64,000 nucleotides of DNA from Nemophila menziesii (taxonomy: Eukaryota; Streptophyta; Magnoliopsida; Boraginales; Hydrophyllaceae). The notes under the pieces were generated by a model. The model made no database searches. It had not been told where the DNA came from and was given only the letters and a program-made list of their open reading frames with translations. A program made the translations under genes and the position numbers. The stretch spans positions 6,386,001 to 6,450,000 of the forward strand of contig JARWIR010000039.1 of the NCBI GenBank assembly GCA_029959085.1, in the 5' to 3' direction. Of the stretch, positions 1 to 11,284 are shown in pieces (within the stretch, counting starts at the first letter, position 1; each line of letters opens with the position of its first letter).

Positions 1-2505
1 TCCTGTGTACAACAACCCTTCGTTCATAGTGTATCTAAGATACCTTAGAACTCTTACAATCGCAATCCAGTTGTTCTTCCCCGGATTATGTGTAAACCTA
101 CTTAGCTTGCTTACTGCATGTGCTATATCTGGCCTAGTGCACTTCGTTAAGTACATGAGACTCCCAATAATCCGAGAGTACTCCAACTGGTTGATCATAT
201 CACAGTGTTGTTAGCAAGATGTAAATTTACATCAACAGGTGTCTGGGCGATATGTGTGTCGCCATTACTAAATTTGTTTAATACTTTCTCAATATAGTGT
301 GACTAAGATAGTATTATACCTTAGGATGTTCGGAGAATCTTGATACCCAAAATAACATCCGCAAGGCCTAGATCTTTCATGTCAAACTTACTTGAAAGCA
401 TCCTTTTGGTGAATTTAATCACATCATTGTTACTTCCAATGATTAACATATCATCCACATATAAACAGACAATGACATATCCAATCTCATTTTGTTTTAC
501 ATAAACGCATTTGTCACATTCATTGATCTTGAAATCATTCGAGATCATGAATCTATCAAATTTGTCATACCATTGCTTCGGTGCATGTTTTAAACCATAT
601 AAAGATTTAACAAGCTTACATACTTGCTTTTCCTTACCTGGAACTACGTAACCCTCAAGTTGTTCTATATATATCTCTTCATTTAGTTCTCCATTTAGGA
701 AGGCTGTTTTTACATTCATTTGATGTATTTCGAGCTTGTATATTGAAGATATAGCGATTAACATTCGAATGGATGATATTCTCGTGACTGGAGAATAAGT
801 ATCAAAATAGTCAAGTCCTTCTTTTTTACTATAACCTTTTACAACAAGGCGAGATTTGTATTTTTCAATAGACCCATCGGTCTTTAGTTTCTTCTTGAAT
901 ATCCATTTACATCCAAGTGGTTTATTCTCAGGAGGGAGATCCACTAGTTCCCATGTATGGTTTTGCATAATGGAATCTATCTCGCTATTTACCGCTTCTT
1001 TCCAGTATGGGGCGTCAGGGTTTGATATAGCCTCCTTGAATGTTCGCGGTTTGTCATCTAGCATGTAAGATAGAAAGTCAGGACCAAAAGACGTAGAGGT
1101 TATAATCTGCTTACTTCTTCTTGGTTCTCCTTCATTTGGCAATGATTTTTGATCTTGCTTTTTAGTTGGCAATGATTCTTGATCTTGCTCTTCTTCAATT
1201 GCATCACGTGTTCTTTTTAAGCAACCAGATTCTGGTGTGGTCTTGTACGGAAAGGTTGTTTCAAAGAAATGTGCATTTCTTGATTCAATCACCGTATTGA
1301 CGTTAATGTCAACATGACAAGATTTTTGTACCGGGAATCTATATGCAGCACTGTTGTGAGCATATACAATAAAGATGCAATCAATGGTCTTTGGTCCTAT
1401 TTTGACCATTTTAGGAGCAGGAATTAATACCTTTGCCAAGCATCCCCACACTTTTAAGTATTTGAAGGAAGGTGGTTTTCCTTTCCATAATTCGTAAGGA
1501 GTTTTATCTACCTTCTTGTGTGGTACCTTATTGAGGATGTGATTTGCGGTGAGCAAAGCCTTTCCCCACAAGTTCTGTGGTAACCCTGAGTTAATCAGCA
1601 AGGCATTCATCATTTCCTTCAACGTGCGGTTCTTACGTTCAACAATCCCGTTTTGTTGAGGCGAGCAGGGGGCCGTGGTTTGATGGATGATTCCATGTTT
1701 AGCGCAAAACTCCTCAAAAAGAGACACTCATTCTCCTCCCCTATCTGTTCTAAGATTCTTAATATTTTTATTTAGTTGATTATCAACTTCAGTTTTGTAT
1801 TGCATAAATGCTTCTAAGGCCTCATCCTCACTTCGAAGCAAGTATATTTAACAATACCTTGTGCAATCGTCAATGAAATTTATGACATAATTTTTACCAC
1901 TTTTAGGTTGCACAATTTCAAGTCACATATGTCACTGTGAATTAACTCTAAAGGTACCAAAATCCTTTCTATAGATTTAAATGAGGTTTTCGTTAATTTT
2001 GATTCAACAAATACTTCACATTCCTTTTGAGAATTGAAGTTCAAATTAGATAGTAACCCGACGTTTACTAACTTATTTAATTAACCAAAATTAACATCTT
2101 TTAATATATCGTGACATGAATAAGGTGAATCAAGGATATATTACTTTCTCGGTTACATTTTGTAGGTACTATGGTCATTACATTCATCTTAAATAAACCA
2201 TCACATAGGTACCCTTTTCCCACAAATATCCCACCTTTAGTGAGAACAGATTTATCAAACTTAAATACTATTTTGAAGCCATTCTTATCCAATAACGAAT
2301 CTGAAACTAGATTCCTTCTAATGTCAGGCACATGGAGAACATTATAGAGACTCAACTCTTTTTCAGAATTCATTATTAGAATAACGATTCTAGATCCAAC
2401 TACTTTTGATGTAGAGAAATTTCCCATACATAAAGTCTCTCCAGTAGTTGCAACTTTGTATGTCTTGAACATACGTGTCAGGTGGCCCCAGTATCCACCC
2501 ACCAA
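1..2505 (-). pseudogene. copia pol remnant (protease-like, integrase, reverse transcriptase)
   Basis: From 2505 downwards the frame resembles the copia protease/gag-pre-integrase region (LYNVLHVPDIRRNLVS). Between about 2000 and 1730 integrase pieces appear in shifting frames: IHSDIC carries the first catalytic Asp, and NLRTDRGGE precedes an in-frame TGA just upstream of 1727. The 468-codon frame 1727-321 then holds the integrase C-terminal half (QQNGIVERKNRT) and the RT, with the catalytic YVDD motif near 452-466. Past the stop at about 321 the RT connection region continues in another frame to base 1 ([19 protein letters not shown]). The protein would have made and inserted cDNA. At least one nonsense codon and several frameshifts make it non-functional. 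The class is certain; the lineage within copia is not assigned. Confidence 0.9.
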
Positions 2506-2666
2506 TGTTTGGTATTGCCAACCAAATTTACTTTAGAAACTACTGTAGTAAAATCAATCTTATTTGATCTTAGTCATGGTTGCTTGGCCTTATTTTCCTT
2601 TCATGGAATTGCCTTTACCCTTTGTGATTTCGGCCGTCTATTTCTTTACACAGATAGTCATTTCCA

Positions 2667-2807
2667 TTAATCTCTTAGACTCCTTAAAAGGTCTATAAGA
2701 GTCGGGATCACGTCCCACAAATATATCTTCCATAAGTGAAATTGCTTATGGTATGTTGTTACCGATCCATCATTTCTGGACATATTGTTTATCTTGGTAG
2801 ACATCAT
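2667..2807 (-). pseudogene. copia gag N-terminal stub
   Basis: A minus-strand ATG at 2807 (a second ATG follows at once) lies about 175 bases inside the LTR, where gag should start. It opens MMSTKINNMSRNDGSV and ends near 2667, after roughly 46 codons. A copia gag normally has several hundred codons including a zinc knuckle, so most of gag is deleted. Short pieces after it (DSYRPFKESKRLME in another frame) look like later gag or pol sequence. Placement rests on context; the peptide itself has no diagnostic domain. Confidence 0.5.
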
Positions 2808-2981
2808 TTCAATTACCAAGGATTACACAATATTATAGATAATTCAAACAAACGAATTATTCAACCTTTCTCACAAAAAAACAACACAAAAACTTGATTC
2901 TTTCTTACGACACAATGATTAAATTAATTTTAATTTCCCAAGTTTTTATATTCTTGTTAGTCCCCCAAGTTTTTATATTCT

Positions 2982-4191
2982 TGTTGTAGAGGATCGAAGA
3001 AATTAAAGAGATAATCAATTCACGTAAAAGAAGAATCTCAATCAATTAAGAATTCTTTTAGCAGAAAATTTTCAAACCACAAGGTTCGACAAGTATGCAG
3101 ATACTAGCAAGATTGATATTAGTTGTTAAAACACACACTAATATTACAACGTAATATGACGTTAGTAAGCGAGTATTTTTTTTCTAGTATGTATACACAA
3201 GCCTATAAATCAGAATAAGAGAAAATAAATAGAATGTACTATTCATGTTCTGTATACACAGACCCAAAATAAATTTCCAAAAGTAAAGTTTATAAAACAT
3301 TAAAAGTAAATGTTTTCTGGTTTATACCACGTGAATCATAAATACCTTAAATTGTTGTGTTTTATTTGTATAAACCCGTAAAACAATATAGAAAGTAATG
3401 CATATATAAAATAAAAGTAAATAAATAAATAACTTTACTTGTCGAGGCTCGGATTGGATCCGATGTCTTTAAGGTATTTAGGCCACGTACATGTGTCTTA
3501 CGTTTGCTGGCTTCAACCTCCAGGATACAACGACAAAACTATTCAAAAGAAACGGACACACGAATTCTTAAGAATTTCAACGAACATAATAATGCTACTT
3601 CTTTCTATCTCTCTCTTATAATTTTAATGCTTTTGAAAAATGAATGAATAAAATGGTTTAGTTGGCCAACTATTTATAGAAAATGAAAAGGTGGCTTGCC
3701 AAAGGTTGTGATGTTCATGTTGGAGTTACGTTGTATTAATTTAAGATACAAAGTTTACTTAAAAAGACCAAAAACTTGGGCTGGTCCAAATGGTATGAAA
3801 CTAAGGCCCAAAAGCCCAACAAAGATGATGGTCCATGTTCATACTCCACCTAAGGCCCAACAAAGGTATGAACCTTAGGCCCAAAAGCCCAACAAAGCTA
3901 ATGGTCCAGGTTTAAACCCTACCAGGTCTTTTTTTCTTTTTCTTTCTTTACTTTATAACAAAAAGAAATAAAATAACATATATTATTTTATTTTATTTTC
4001 CTTTTAATTTCTCCAAATTACATGACTCAATTTCTCATTCAATTTCAAATGATTTTAACCAAGTGAATATATTACGATAATCTTTACAACTTGAATAAAC
4101 GCATTAATATTCGAATCATTTCATTAAATTGAGTCACCGACTAACATGGTAAACATGGTCAATACTTGGGAAGAATCCCATTTGTCCAACA
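2982..4191 (-). repeat. 5' LTR of the copia element (about 1.2 kb)
   Basis: On the minus strand the segment starts TGTTGGAC and ends CTACAACA, giving the short inverted ends TGTTG...CAACA usual for copia LTRs. It contains a TATA box and a long AT-rich leader. No standard initiator-Met primer-binding site (TGGTATCAGAGC) follows the 3' edge. Instead a 20-base AT-rich string ending in AAACTTGGG occurs twice (about 2939-2986), which suggests local slippage has damaged the site. Within U3 a 73-bp direct repeat starts at 3792 and 3865 (GGTATGAA...GGCCCAAAAGCCCAACAAAG). The partner LTR is off the window, so the ends cannot be confirmed by comparison. Confidence 0.75.
3670..3680 (-). promoter_or_regulatory. 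LTR TATA box
   Basis: On the minus strand this reads TCTATAAATAG, a near-ideal plant TATA box about 510 bases inside the LTR. Transcription would be expected to start near 3640, which would define the U3/R boundary. Confidence 0.65.
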
Positions 4192-4529
4192 AATAGTAAA
4201 CATAATTTAGTCTCTTAAGCCTAAGTTTTAGTTCTTTGGTGAATTTGATCATTCCGGGCTAGTTTCCTCCCTATGTTAGTCCCTATATTTGCATTTTATT
4301 CTTTTTAATTATTAATTATTGAAAAAAACCAAATATATATTATATTATTACACAAAATTCTATTTAATGTCATTAAATACACACTATAAGTTTTACAATC
4401 CCTGTGGATATGATAAAAAATTTACTTTACTACTTTGAATGATCTATAATATTTTGTAGGGAGTTACTCTCTTGGGTACATGAATCACCTCACACCTAGA
4501 GGGATACAAATTTTTTTAGCATCTTTGTC

Positions 4530-6370
4530 GTGGATTGTATTAAAGGTTAAATTAACGGTTAAAGTTAAGGTTAAAACAAGGTGAGCTAGCTCATCTGGCC
4601 AGGGCTCTGTCTCTCAAGTTAGAGGTACAGGGTTTGAATCCCGCAAGCGACAGAAAGTTATTAAAGTTTGGAAAGTTCTTTCAACTGAGAGGTACATGGT
4701 TCCAATCCCGCAGGCGGCAGAAAGTTATCGAAATCTCGCAAGCGCAAGAAAGTTATTATGTTTGGAAAGTTTCTAAGGTCCGAAACCCTCCCCAGAACAT
4801 GGGCAACCTAGTTCTGATTGCCTGGAGGTATGGTTGGGGAGGCAGTCATATCTCCCGGGGGACTAGTCGGGTGTAAGCCCGTGAACCCTCGTCATCAAAA
4901 AAAAAAAAGTTAAGGTTAAGGTTAAGGTTTAAGTTTTATGGTTTAAGATTTAAGTTTCAAGGTTCAAGGTTAAGGTTTAAAAAGTTAAGATGAATGTGAA
5001 GTTGAAGGTTAAGGTTAATGTTAAGGTGAAGGTTTAAGGTTCAGTTAAGTTTAAGTTTAAAGTTTAAGGTTTAAGGTGTAAGACTTAAAGTTTAAGGGTT
5101 ATGGTTAAATTTAAGGTTAAGGTTAAAATGAAAGCAAACATTAAGTTGTATAGTTTATGTTTTACGTTTAAGGTTTACAGTTTAAGGTATAAGATTTAAG
5201 GTTAAGGTTAAGTTTAAGGTTAAGATTAAGGTTTGGGTAAATGTTAAAGTAAAGAGAAATAAAAAACTATGTTGTATGGTTTAAGGTATAAGATTTAAGG
5301 TTAAAATCTTAAGTTTGACGTTAAGATTAAGGTTTAGGTTAAGGTTAAGGATAAGATTAAATTTAAGGAAAATGTTAAGGGAAAGGTTGAGATTAATGAT
5401 AATTTTAAAGTCATGGCTAAGTTAAACATTAAGTTTAAGTTTAAGGTTAAGGTTAAGGTTAAGGTCAAGGTCAAGGTTAATGTTACGTTAATGTTATCAA
5501 TAAGGTTAAGGATGTGGTTAAGACTAATACTTAAGGGGTTGATGTTAAGGTTAAGACTAAGGAGTAAAGGGTTATGGTCCAGGTTAAGATTAACATTAAC
5601 TATAAGGTTAAGGTTAAGGTTAAGGTTAAATATATGTTTCAATTTAATATTTAGATTAACTTAAATTTAACGTTAATGATAAGGTTAACATTAAGGTTAT
5701 GGCTAGTCTAAGACTAGGGCTAGTTCTAGGCATATAGATAAGGCTAAACTTAAGACTAAGGCTAAGGCTAAGGCTAAAGTTATGTATAAGGACAAAGGCT
5801 ATGGTTAAGGTTAATGTCATGGTTAAGGTTAAGTTTAAGGTTGAGATTGAGTTTCAGGTTAAGGTTAGGGAAATATTTAATTTTTAGTTTTAAGGTAAAA
5901 GTTAAAGTTTAAATTTTGGGTTATGGTTAAGGTTAAGGTTAAGTCTATGGGTTAATTTTAAGGTAACAGTCAAGTCTTTGTTTAAGTTTACAGTTTAAGA
6001 TTTGACCTTTTAGTTTCAAGTTGTAGATATTTAAGTTCTAAGGTAAAATATAAATGTGATGAATCTTCATTTGGTTAAGGTTAAAATTATGGTTAGTTTA
6101 GTGTTAGGGTTAATGAGAAAAGGTTTATGGATAAAGTTATAAAGGTTAAGGTTTGAGGTCAAATATCTGCACAATAATTTTTTATCTGGTTAAGATTAGA
6201 ATTGGGGTTTAAACCTTAAGGGTAAGGATAAAGTTAGGGTTAGGGTAAACTTTTAAACTGAGTTAAATTTGAAGTTCAAGATTTAAGGTAAAGTGTACGA
6301 CTTAGTGATAAGTTTTAGTGTATGATTAAGGTTATGGTTTAAATGTAAGGTAAAGGTTAAGGCTATCGTT
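4530..6370 (+). repeat. Degenerate telomere-like TTAAGG array, copy 1
   Basis: The tract is built of variants of a G-rich hexamer: TTAAGG is commonest, with GGCTAA runs near 5750-5790, GGTTTAA heptamers, and short GGGTTAGGG stretches near 6235. It is not a uniform tandem array. Fixed non-repetitive islands occur in the same order in all full copies, for example GTCATGGCTAAGTTAAAC (5410), GTTTAAATTTTGGGTTATGG (5906) and CTTCATTTGGTTAAGG (6065). Translation in any frame gives low-complexity Lys/Val/Leu/Asn strings without coding meaning. It resembles plant telomere repeat (TTTAGGG) only loosely. Confidence 0.85.
4575..4908 (+). mobile_element. tRNA-derived SINE inserted in the TTAAGG array
   Basis: A pol III A-box match (TAGCTCATCTGG, 4587-4598) is followed by a B-box match (GGTTTGAATCC, 4631-4641). 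The element ends in a run of twelve A at 4897-4908. A GTTAAGGTTAA string lies on both sides (about 4564-4574 and 4909-4919) and is the likely target duplication, although it also equals the local repeat. A segment of about 67 bp containing the B box is duplicated: a second B-like box, GGTTCCAATCC, lies at 4698-4708 and each copy is followed by CGGCAGAAAGTTAT-type sequence, with a third partial copy near 4735. The homologous unit near 46475 lacks the element. The 80-codon frame 4634-4876 lies wholly inside it and is not a gene. Confidence 0.85.
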
Positions 6371-7269
6371 ATTTTTTATTATAATAACATATATCCAAAT
6401 ATTTTTAAGTTTGTGGTTCATGATTTTTAATTTCTTGTACATATGTTTTATGCTTATATAACATTTCTTGTATTTAGCTAGCACACAATTTTTTAAAAAA
6501 TTATTTTAAATTTCATTGTGTGTGGTTCAAGATTCAAGGTTATCCTTTTATGGGTCATGGAAAAGGAAATATTGTGTTCTAATAACATGAAATCAAACCC
6601 AGATCCCCTATGTAAGCCTTTTAAATACGTTTTGCTCCATTGATGGGCATTAAACCTAAGTCTGCTAGGTGAAAGTCAGATATACAACACGCAAGGATGA
6701 AAAACATTTAGAATATTGTGTATGTGTATGGAGTGGGATAAGAGTCAATTAATAAAGTAAGTTGATAATGATAATTAGATAAAATGGACCAATAAATTAA
6801 TTTTATGGAATTATAACTATAATAGTACGATTGATATTGGATTTTAATATATATATATATATGGTATAAGTATAATATATAATTAAATTGTAGTGGGTCC
6901 CATAATATTAATTATATGTTTTCAGGAGCAATTCCGTCCATCGTAGCTAAAGTGTTAAATATAAGGCATATTTTATGTTGAGAGACTTAAGGACTCTAAA
7001 GCGATCACACCTGTTTCTTTTATATACTGATATTTATCACCATTGATTAATTTTTTTTATATATATTGTTATATTAATCAAACAGGATTATTTTTTAAAT
7101 CCGAAAGCTTCTTGTTTATTCCCATTTTTGTCATATTTTCACATATAAATAGATGTTATTCATTCATATTTTTCATCAACACAACAACTATTTCTAGACA
7201 TTTCCATAACAACATCTATTATGGAAAACTATAACATATACATCCCCTTATCTCAAACTCTTATAAACA

Positions 7270-7445
7270 TCGATTCAGCGTTAAAGGTTTAACAATCATG
7301 TTTATTCTAATCTTCTAGGAAACATAAATGATTACATTACAATCGTGATCATGTCATTCCATCATAACATTTATCTCCTAAAGAGAAATGATTGTGATGA
7401 AATGACATGGTCATTGATGAGGTTGTAAATTCTTTTAAAATTCGT
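7270..7445 (+). repeat. Insertion of about 175 bp with internal hairpin
   Basis: Present here and at about 48940-49110, but absent from the third unit copy, where CTTATAAACAT runs straight into TGTCGCCCATGAATATTGG near 28430-28450. The core is an inverted repeat of about 27 bases per arm (CATGTCATTCCATCATAACA against its near complement ending GATGAAATGACATG, roughly 7350-7411). It may be a small non-autonomous DNA transposon or a hairpin-RNA locus. No terminal inverted repeats were seen at its outer edges. Confidence 0.5.
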
Positions 7446-7625
7446 TGTCCATTAATATTGGTAGAATTATTTGACATCCAATAAAACATTACTACAATTT
7501 TTTAGTAGTCAAAGTATTTTACTAAAATTTCTTTTATTGTAATGAATGTTATGATATAGAATGAAATATTAGCAAGGACTAAATTACAACTTATTTCAAA
7601 ATTTATAGGTGAGATCTTTGTCAAC

Positions 7626-7653
7626 GGGTCTTGAAGAGATCTCCTCAAGACCC
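7626..7653. repeat. Perfect 9-bp stem hairpin in the unit
   Basis: GGGTCTTGA (7626-7634) and TCAAGACCC (7645-7653) pair perfectly around a 10-base loop containing AGATCT. The same block recurs at 28622 and 49287. A related string, CGGGTCTTGAAGACAACTCC, lies inside the inverted arms near 9107. Confidence 0.6.
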
Positions 7654-8035
7654 AAGCCCCCTTCTAAAATTATGTTTTCACTCAACAACGTTAAACTATT
7701 AGAATTTAATCAGTTAAAAAAATTATCTCCCAAATATCATATCTATATATACTTACATAAAACCAAATATTCACATTTACCACTTGGAATGTCTAATCCA
7801 CCTCTCAAAATACTCTTCTTCTCTCACCTACTCAACCCTCGTTTATGTAAATTGTTTATTGTTATTTTCAATTAATTGAAAATGTGAAAATTGAGTTTGT
7901 TTATTTTAGGATAATTTTTTTACATATGTGTAACTGTAAGTATATATGTTTCTTGAACTACAAACCTCATTCTAATAGTTTAATAATTATTTAGGAGAAT
8001 ATATCTATACATTCTCCAACGGGTGGTAAACATAT

Positions 8036-10050
8036 CATTTCTCGAATTTACCCACCGTGTACTTCAAGTGTTGCTCTCCACAAGAAGAGAATACAATTTT
8101 CCCTTACGAGAGCATCTTGATATATGAATAATTAATCATAAGTGAGTTATGATTAAGAAAAGAATATTTTTATTTCTTATTTGTTATTTGGGAAAATCCC
8201 TTAAATTGTGGTGATTCATGCCTTTTTTATCGACTTAGTTCTCGAATTTCAAAAGTAATGTGAACAGTTTTACTTTGGTTTTATCACACCATTAGTCGTC
8301 CTGTGCAAGGTCATCTATATTTCATTACTATATTCCATGTGACCATTTTTAGGGTATTTTGGATATTTTAATATATATTTAATTAATATTTAATTTATAG
8401 ATTTTTTATTTGTTTATAATACCCCAAACATAATTTCACTTTGTCTTCTTCAGAATACCCCTCTGACAAAATTCAATATATCTTCATGATAGCTTTGTCC
8501 CCTACCATACCATCATTACGTTTTTCATAACCAAACCGCACCAACAATCTCCATTAATCTCTATTTCCCACGACCACAAAACCACTAGCAAACAATATTT
8601 TTTGTTCCAATAATTAAAATCATCACCGGTGTCTTTATCGAAGAACCAATTTAATTCAAATATTGTTTCAAAAAAATTCAATTAGGAGGTTGTCAAATTC
8701 AAATATTTTTTAAGTGGATAAAATTTTATTATGGTGGAGAAGATGGCAGTCATGTGGGCGTTGTTTGGTATTGGAGACGTATGACGTTTGATCATGGATA
8801 AATAGAGATGTTGAAACAATGATGTTGAGGGTGGAGTAATGTCGATGAAGGTGAAAAAGATAGAGGACGGGTGGTGATTATGGTTTTCAGGTTATTGTGT
8901 GATTTGTTGATGATGAAAGCATAATAAGAAACATAGACGCCTATGGATGTGCGTATACAAGTGGATGATATGACGGGTGCTGAATTGGTTTCTAATATTT
9001 TAGTGGTGTTAGTGAGATAAAGTGTGGTGGGTTGTCGAAGGAATGGCGAAGGAAATGCTGAATAATAGAAGGGGTGATCAATAATATATATGGATAATTC
9101 TCCAACGGGTCTTGAAGACAACTCCTATAGACCCATGCACTCCCACCCAGTCCACTCTACTTACTAAATGATACTAATAACATTTTACAGATTAATCTAT
9201 ATTTCCCACTAACTAATACTCAATGATTTTACTTTAGCAATCATTAATTTTTGTATAATTCATTAATCAATTGTAACTTTACGATTTTTCAGTTCTCAGT
9301 GATTTTTGTGTTAATATTCAATTATTTTGCGTCATACTCTATGTATTGTGTTAATTTGATAATAAGTGAATTTACTAAGTACTCAGTGAATTCAGTAAAT
9401 TGATTTTTAATAGTACTCAGTGAACTTATTGATTACTCGATAAATCTACGGAGTATGAGTATTATTCTACAACATGAATGTTCTTTACTGATTTATTGAT
9501 TACTTATATTTTTAATGAGTAATATATGATTTTCTGAGATAACAATTAATTAATAATAATTTAGCATAAATCATTGTGTACTAACGCAAAATTACTGGGT
9601 ACTAATACAAAATCACCAAATATTTCAGAAACCTAAAAAGTCTTTGTTGATTAATGAGTAGTAATGCAAAATAGTTGAGTATTACATAAAATATTTGACT
9701 GTTCTTTAGTGAAATTATTTAGTTGACGATATTAAAGCTTCATTTGTGGATATGCGATGTTTCATAAAATCGAAGGTACATATCTTCATGGTTGCGTTTT
9801 GAAAGCTTCCATGAAACTTCATAAACTCAAAGCTACGGAAGATGGAACACGAAAAGTTTCACAAATCTTTGTAAATGGCAATTATTCTTGAACGACAAAT
9901 AGAAGGGAGGAGAGAGTTATGTGTAGAGAAAATGTTAATGTGTAATAAAAATGTATTTTTTGGATTACATATACCCTAAGGGGTATTTTTGAATCATAAT
10001 ATATCAAAGGGTCCTTTAGAGAAAAATATATTCACACATTCCACATTAGA
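8036..10050 (+). repeat. Left inverted arm
   Basis: This is the complement of 12780-15295 at clearly recognisable but diverged similarity. Its inner part (about 9240-9700) holds many loose repeats of ACTCAGTGATTTTG-like strings, also seen in the partner arm and faintly in the unit block near 17640. The 109-codon minus frame 8792-9121 has a mirror frame in the other arm, but neither has a recognised domain. Confidence 0.75.
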
Positions 10051-10800
10051 TACAAAAATAGCCTGTAAGCCCCCATAAGAAATTCATACAAAAATAAAAG
10101 GTCTCTCACCGTAGATATTTTTGTAAAGTCATGTAAAGGAGGGGAGAAGAGTTTTTCTAGAGTTGAATATTCAAAGAATGACTTAAATACTATCAAATAA
10201 AACCAAACTCACATAAATACAAAAAAAAAAGTTTAAAAATAAACATTGATCAACATAAGGAGTTACATTGAGTAACTTTAACAAATACTTATGATTGACA
10301 CACCATCCTTGATGTTCCATCACCATCACCGTTGTTGGTGAAGACAATGAGTTATACTTAGTGTTTAAAAACTAAAGTCACCGCTAGTAGAGAAACTGGA
10401 CATGTTTAAGTATGACACCAAGCATATTTTAAAACTAAGTTTGCTCATATTTCTATACTTTACATCCCTAACAACCAACACCATCAGTTTTAACACAGGA
10501 CGTAAATTATCTACTTAATATACAACACTAAAACTTTACGAAACTACGTTAGCCTCTAAGAAAAATAAAAAAAGCTTAGTATCTTTGGAGTCTTGAAGGA
10601 AGGATAGATGTGGGAACTTAGCGGGGAGGTTCAAGAGCCTTTGGGATGAAATCTCTAATAAAACCCTATAATACATTATGGTTATTATAAATTACAAAGA
10701 TACCTACTACCACATGTTAAATAATTAGTTGAATAGACAACATTAATCACATTAATAGTTTAGCAAGGTAAGTTACAAGCATCAATTCTTTGACTATTAA
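10050..10800. other. Element spacer, no recognised content
   Basis: AT-rich sequence between the left arm and the exon-like blocks. Short minus-strand open stretches near 10600-10670 are more GC-rich than their surroundings and could be a further captured exon. I could not identify them. Confidence 0.4.
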
Positions 10801-10801
10801 C

Positions 10802-11250
10802 TCAATAGATGACCACTTTAGGAGGTTGATGTTCAACTTTCGTAGACTTGGTCAAGTTAAGGATCAATCTGTAAAGCTACAACAAAAAAATGCATAAGTT
10901 TTGATCATTTTCAAAATTAATATAATTTTTGTCTTGTGAACGTTAATCAAGGAATGTAATAATGGAACTTACATAATTAGATTGTTCTGAAACGCCTTTA
11001 AAGACTTGATTCTTCAATACTATCACAATAGCATTATTTGTCCCAAAATGTTTCCTATGGAGGAATCTACAAACTATGAAATCTATCATAAAATACTGTT
11101 TTTGTATTCAAATATTGGGTGATTTATAGAATTATACAATGAAATTCAAAAGATAAAACACTCACGGTTTGTGTTAACTTACTAGGCAAGAACGATGTTG
11201 CCTCATAAGAAACATCATCATTGGATTTAATACATCTTGGAACAAGGTAT
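10802..11250 (-). pseudogene. Three exon-like blocks of an unidentified captured gene
   Basis: Read on the minus strand, three open blocks have good splice edges. The first (about 11250-11166) contains CIKSNDDVSYEATSFLPSKL and ends at a GTGAGT donor. The second (11082-10973) follows a TTTATGATAG acceptor, contains RKHFGTNNAIVIVLKNQVFK and ends at GTAAGT. The third (10876-10802) follows TTGTTGTAG, contains TKSTKVEHQPPKVVIY and reaches a stop. I do not recognise the protein. They lie downstream of the AAA-ATPase exons but do not match the region that should follow the Walker A motif. Either they come from a second captured gene or they are a diverged tail. Confidence 0.45.
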
Positions 11251-11284
11251 ATAAATTATTATATCTTTATTTTGTTTGATCTAT

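Larger units (their letters stand above)
1..4191 (-). mobile_element. Ty1/copia LTR retrotransposon, 5' part, decayed
   Basis: On the minus strand the order is LTR, gag stub, protease-like region, integrase, reverse transcriptase, which is the copia order (integrase before RT). The element runs off the left edge, so the 3' LTR and the end of RNase H are missing. The right edge is sharp: the LTR begins TGTTGGACAAATGG on the minus strand at 4191. The flanking sequence, starting AATAGTAAACATAAT, continues as the large repeat unit seen near 35167 and 46100, so the element landed in a copy of that unit. AATAG (4192-4196) is the candidate 5-bp target duplication, but its partner lies outside the window. 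Nonsense codons and frame changes show the copy is dead. Confidence 0.9.
4192..7990 (+). repeat. Large repeat unit, copy 1 (right half of unit)
   Basis: This segment aligns with 46110-49640 almost end to end. Landmarks in order are GGCTAGTTTCCTCCCTATG (near 4260), ACTCTCTTGGGTACATGAAT (near 4470), the TTAAGG array, ATATCCAAATATTTTTAAG (near 6390), GCGATCACACCTG (near 7001) and the GGTCTTGAAGAG hairpin (7626). The copy differs from its partner by a SINE inside the array. No coding region was recognised. The short frame at 7609-7875 is not conserved as a protein. Confidence 0.8.

Noticed and set aside
4587..4641. tRNA gene
   Set aside because: A- and B-box matches are present but there is no cloverleaf or acceptor stem, and the A-rich tail marks a SINE.
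4634..4876. 80-codon frame
   Set aside because: Lies wholly inside the SINE and spans its internal duplication; no coding relevance.
8792..9121. 109-codon minus frame with a mirror at 14172-14474
   Set aside because: Similarity of the two predicted peptides follows from the inverted arms. There is no recognised domain and the copies differ by frame-breaking changes at the ends. It remains possible that an old coding piece lies in the arms.
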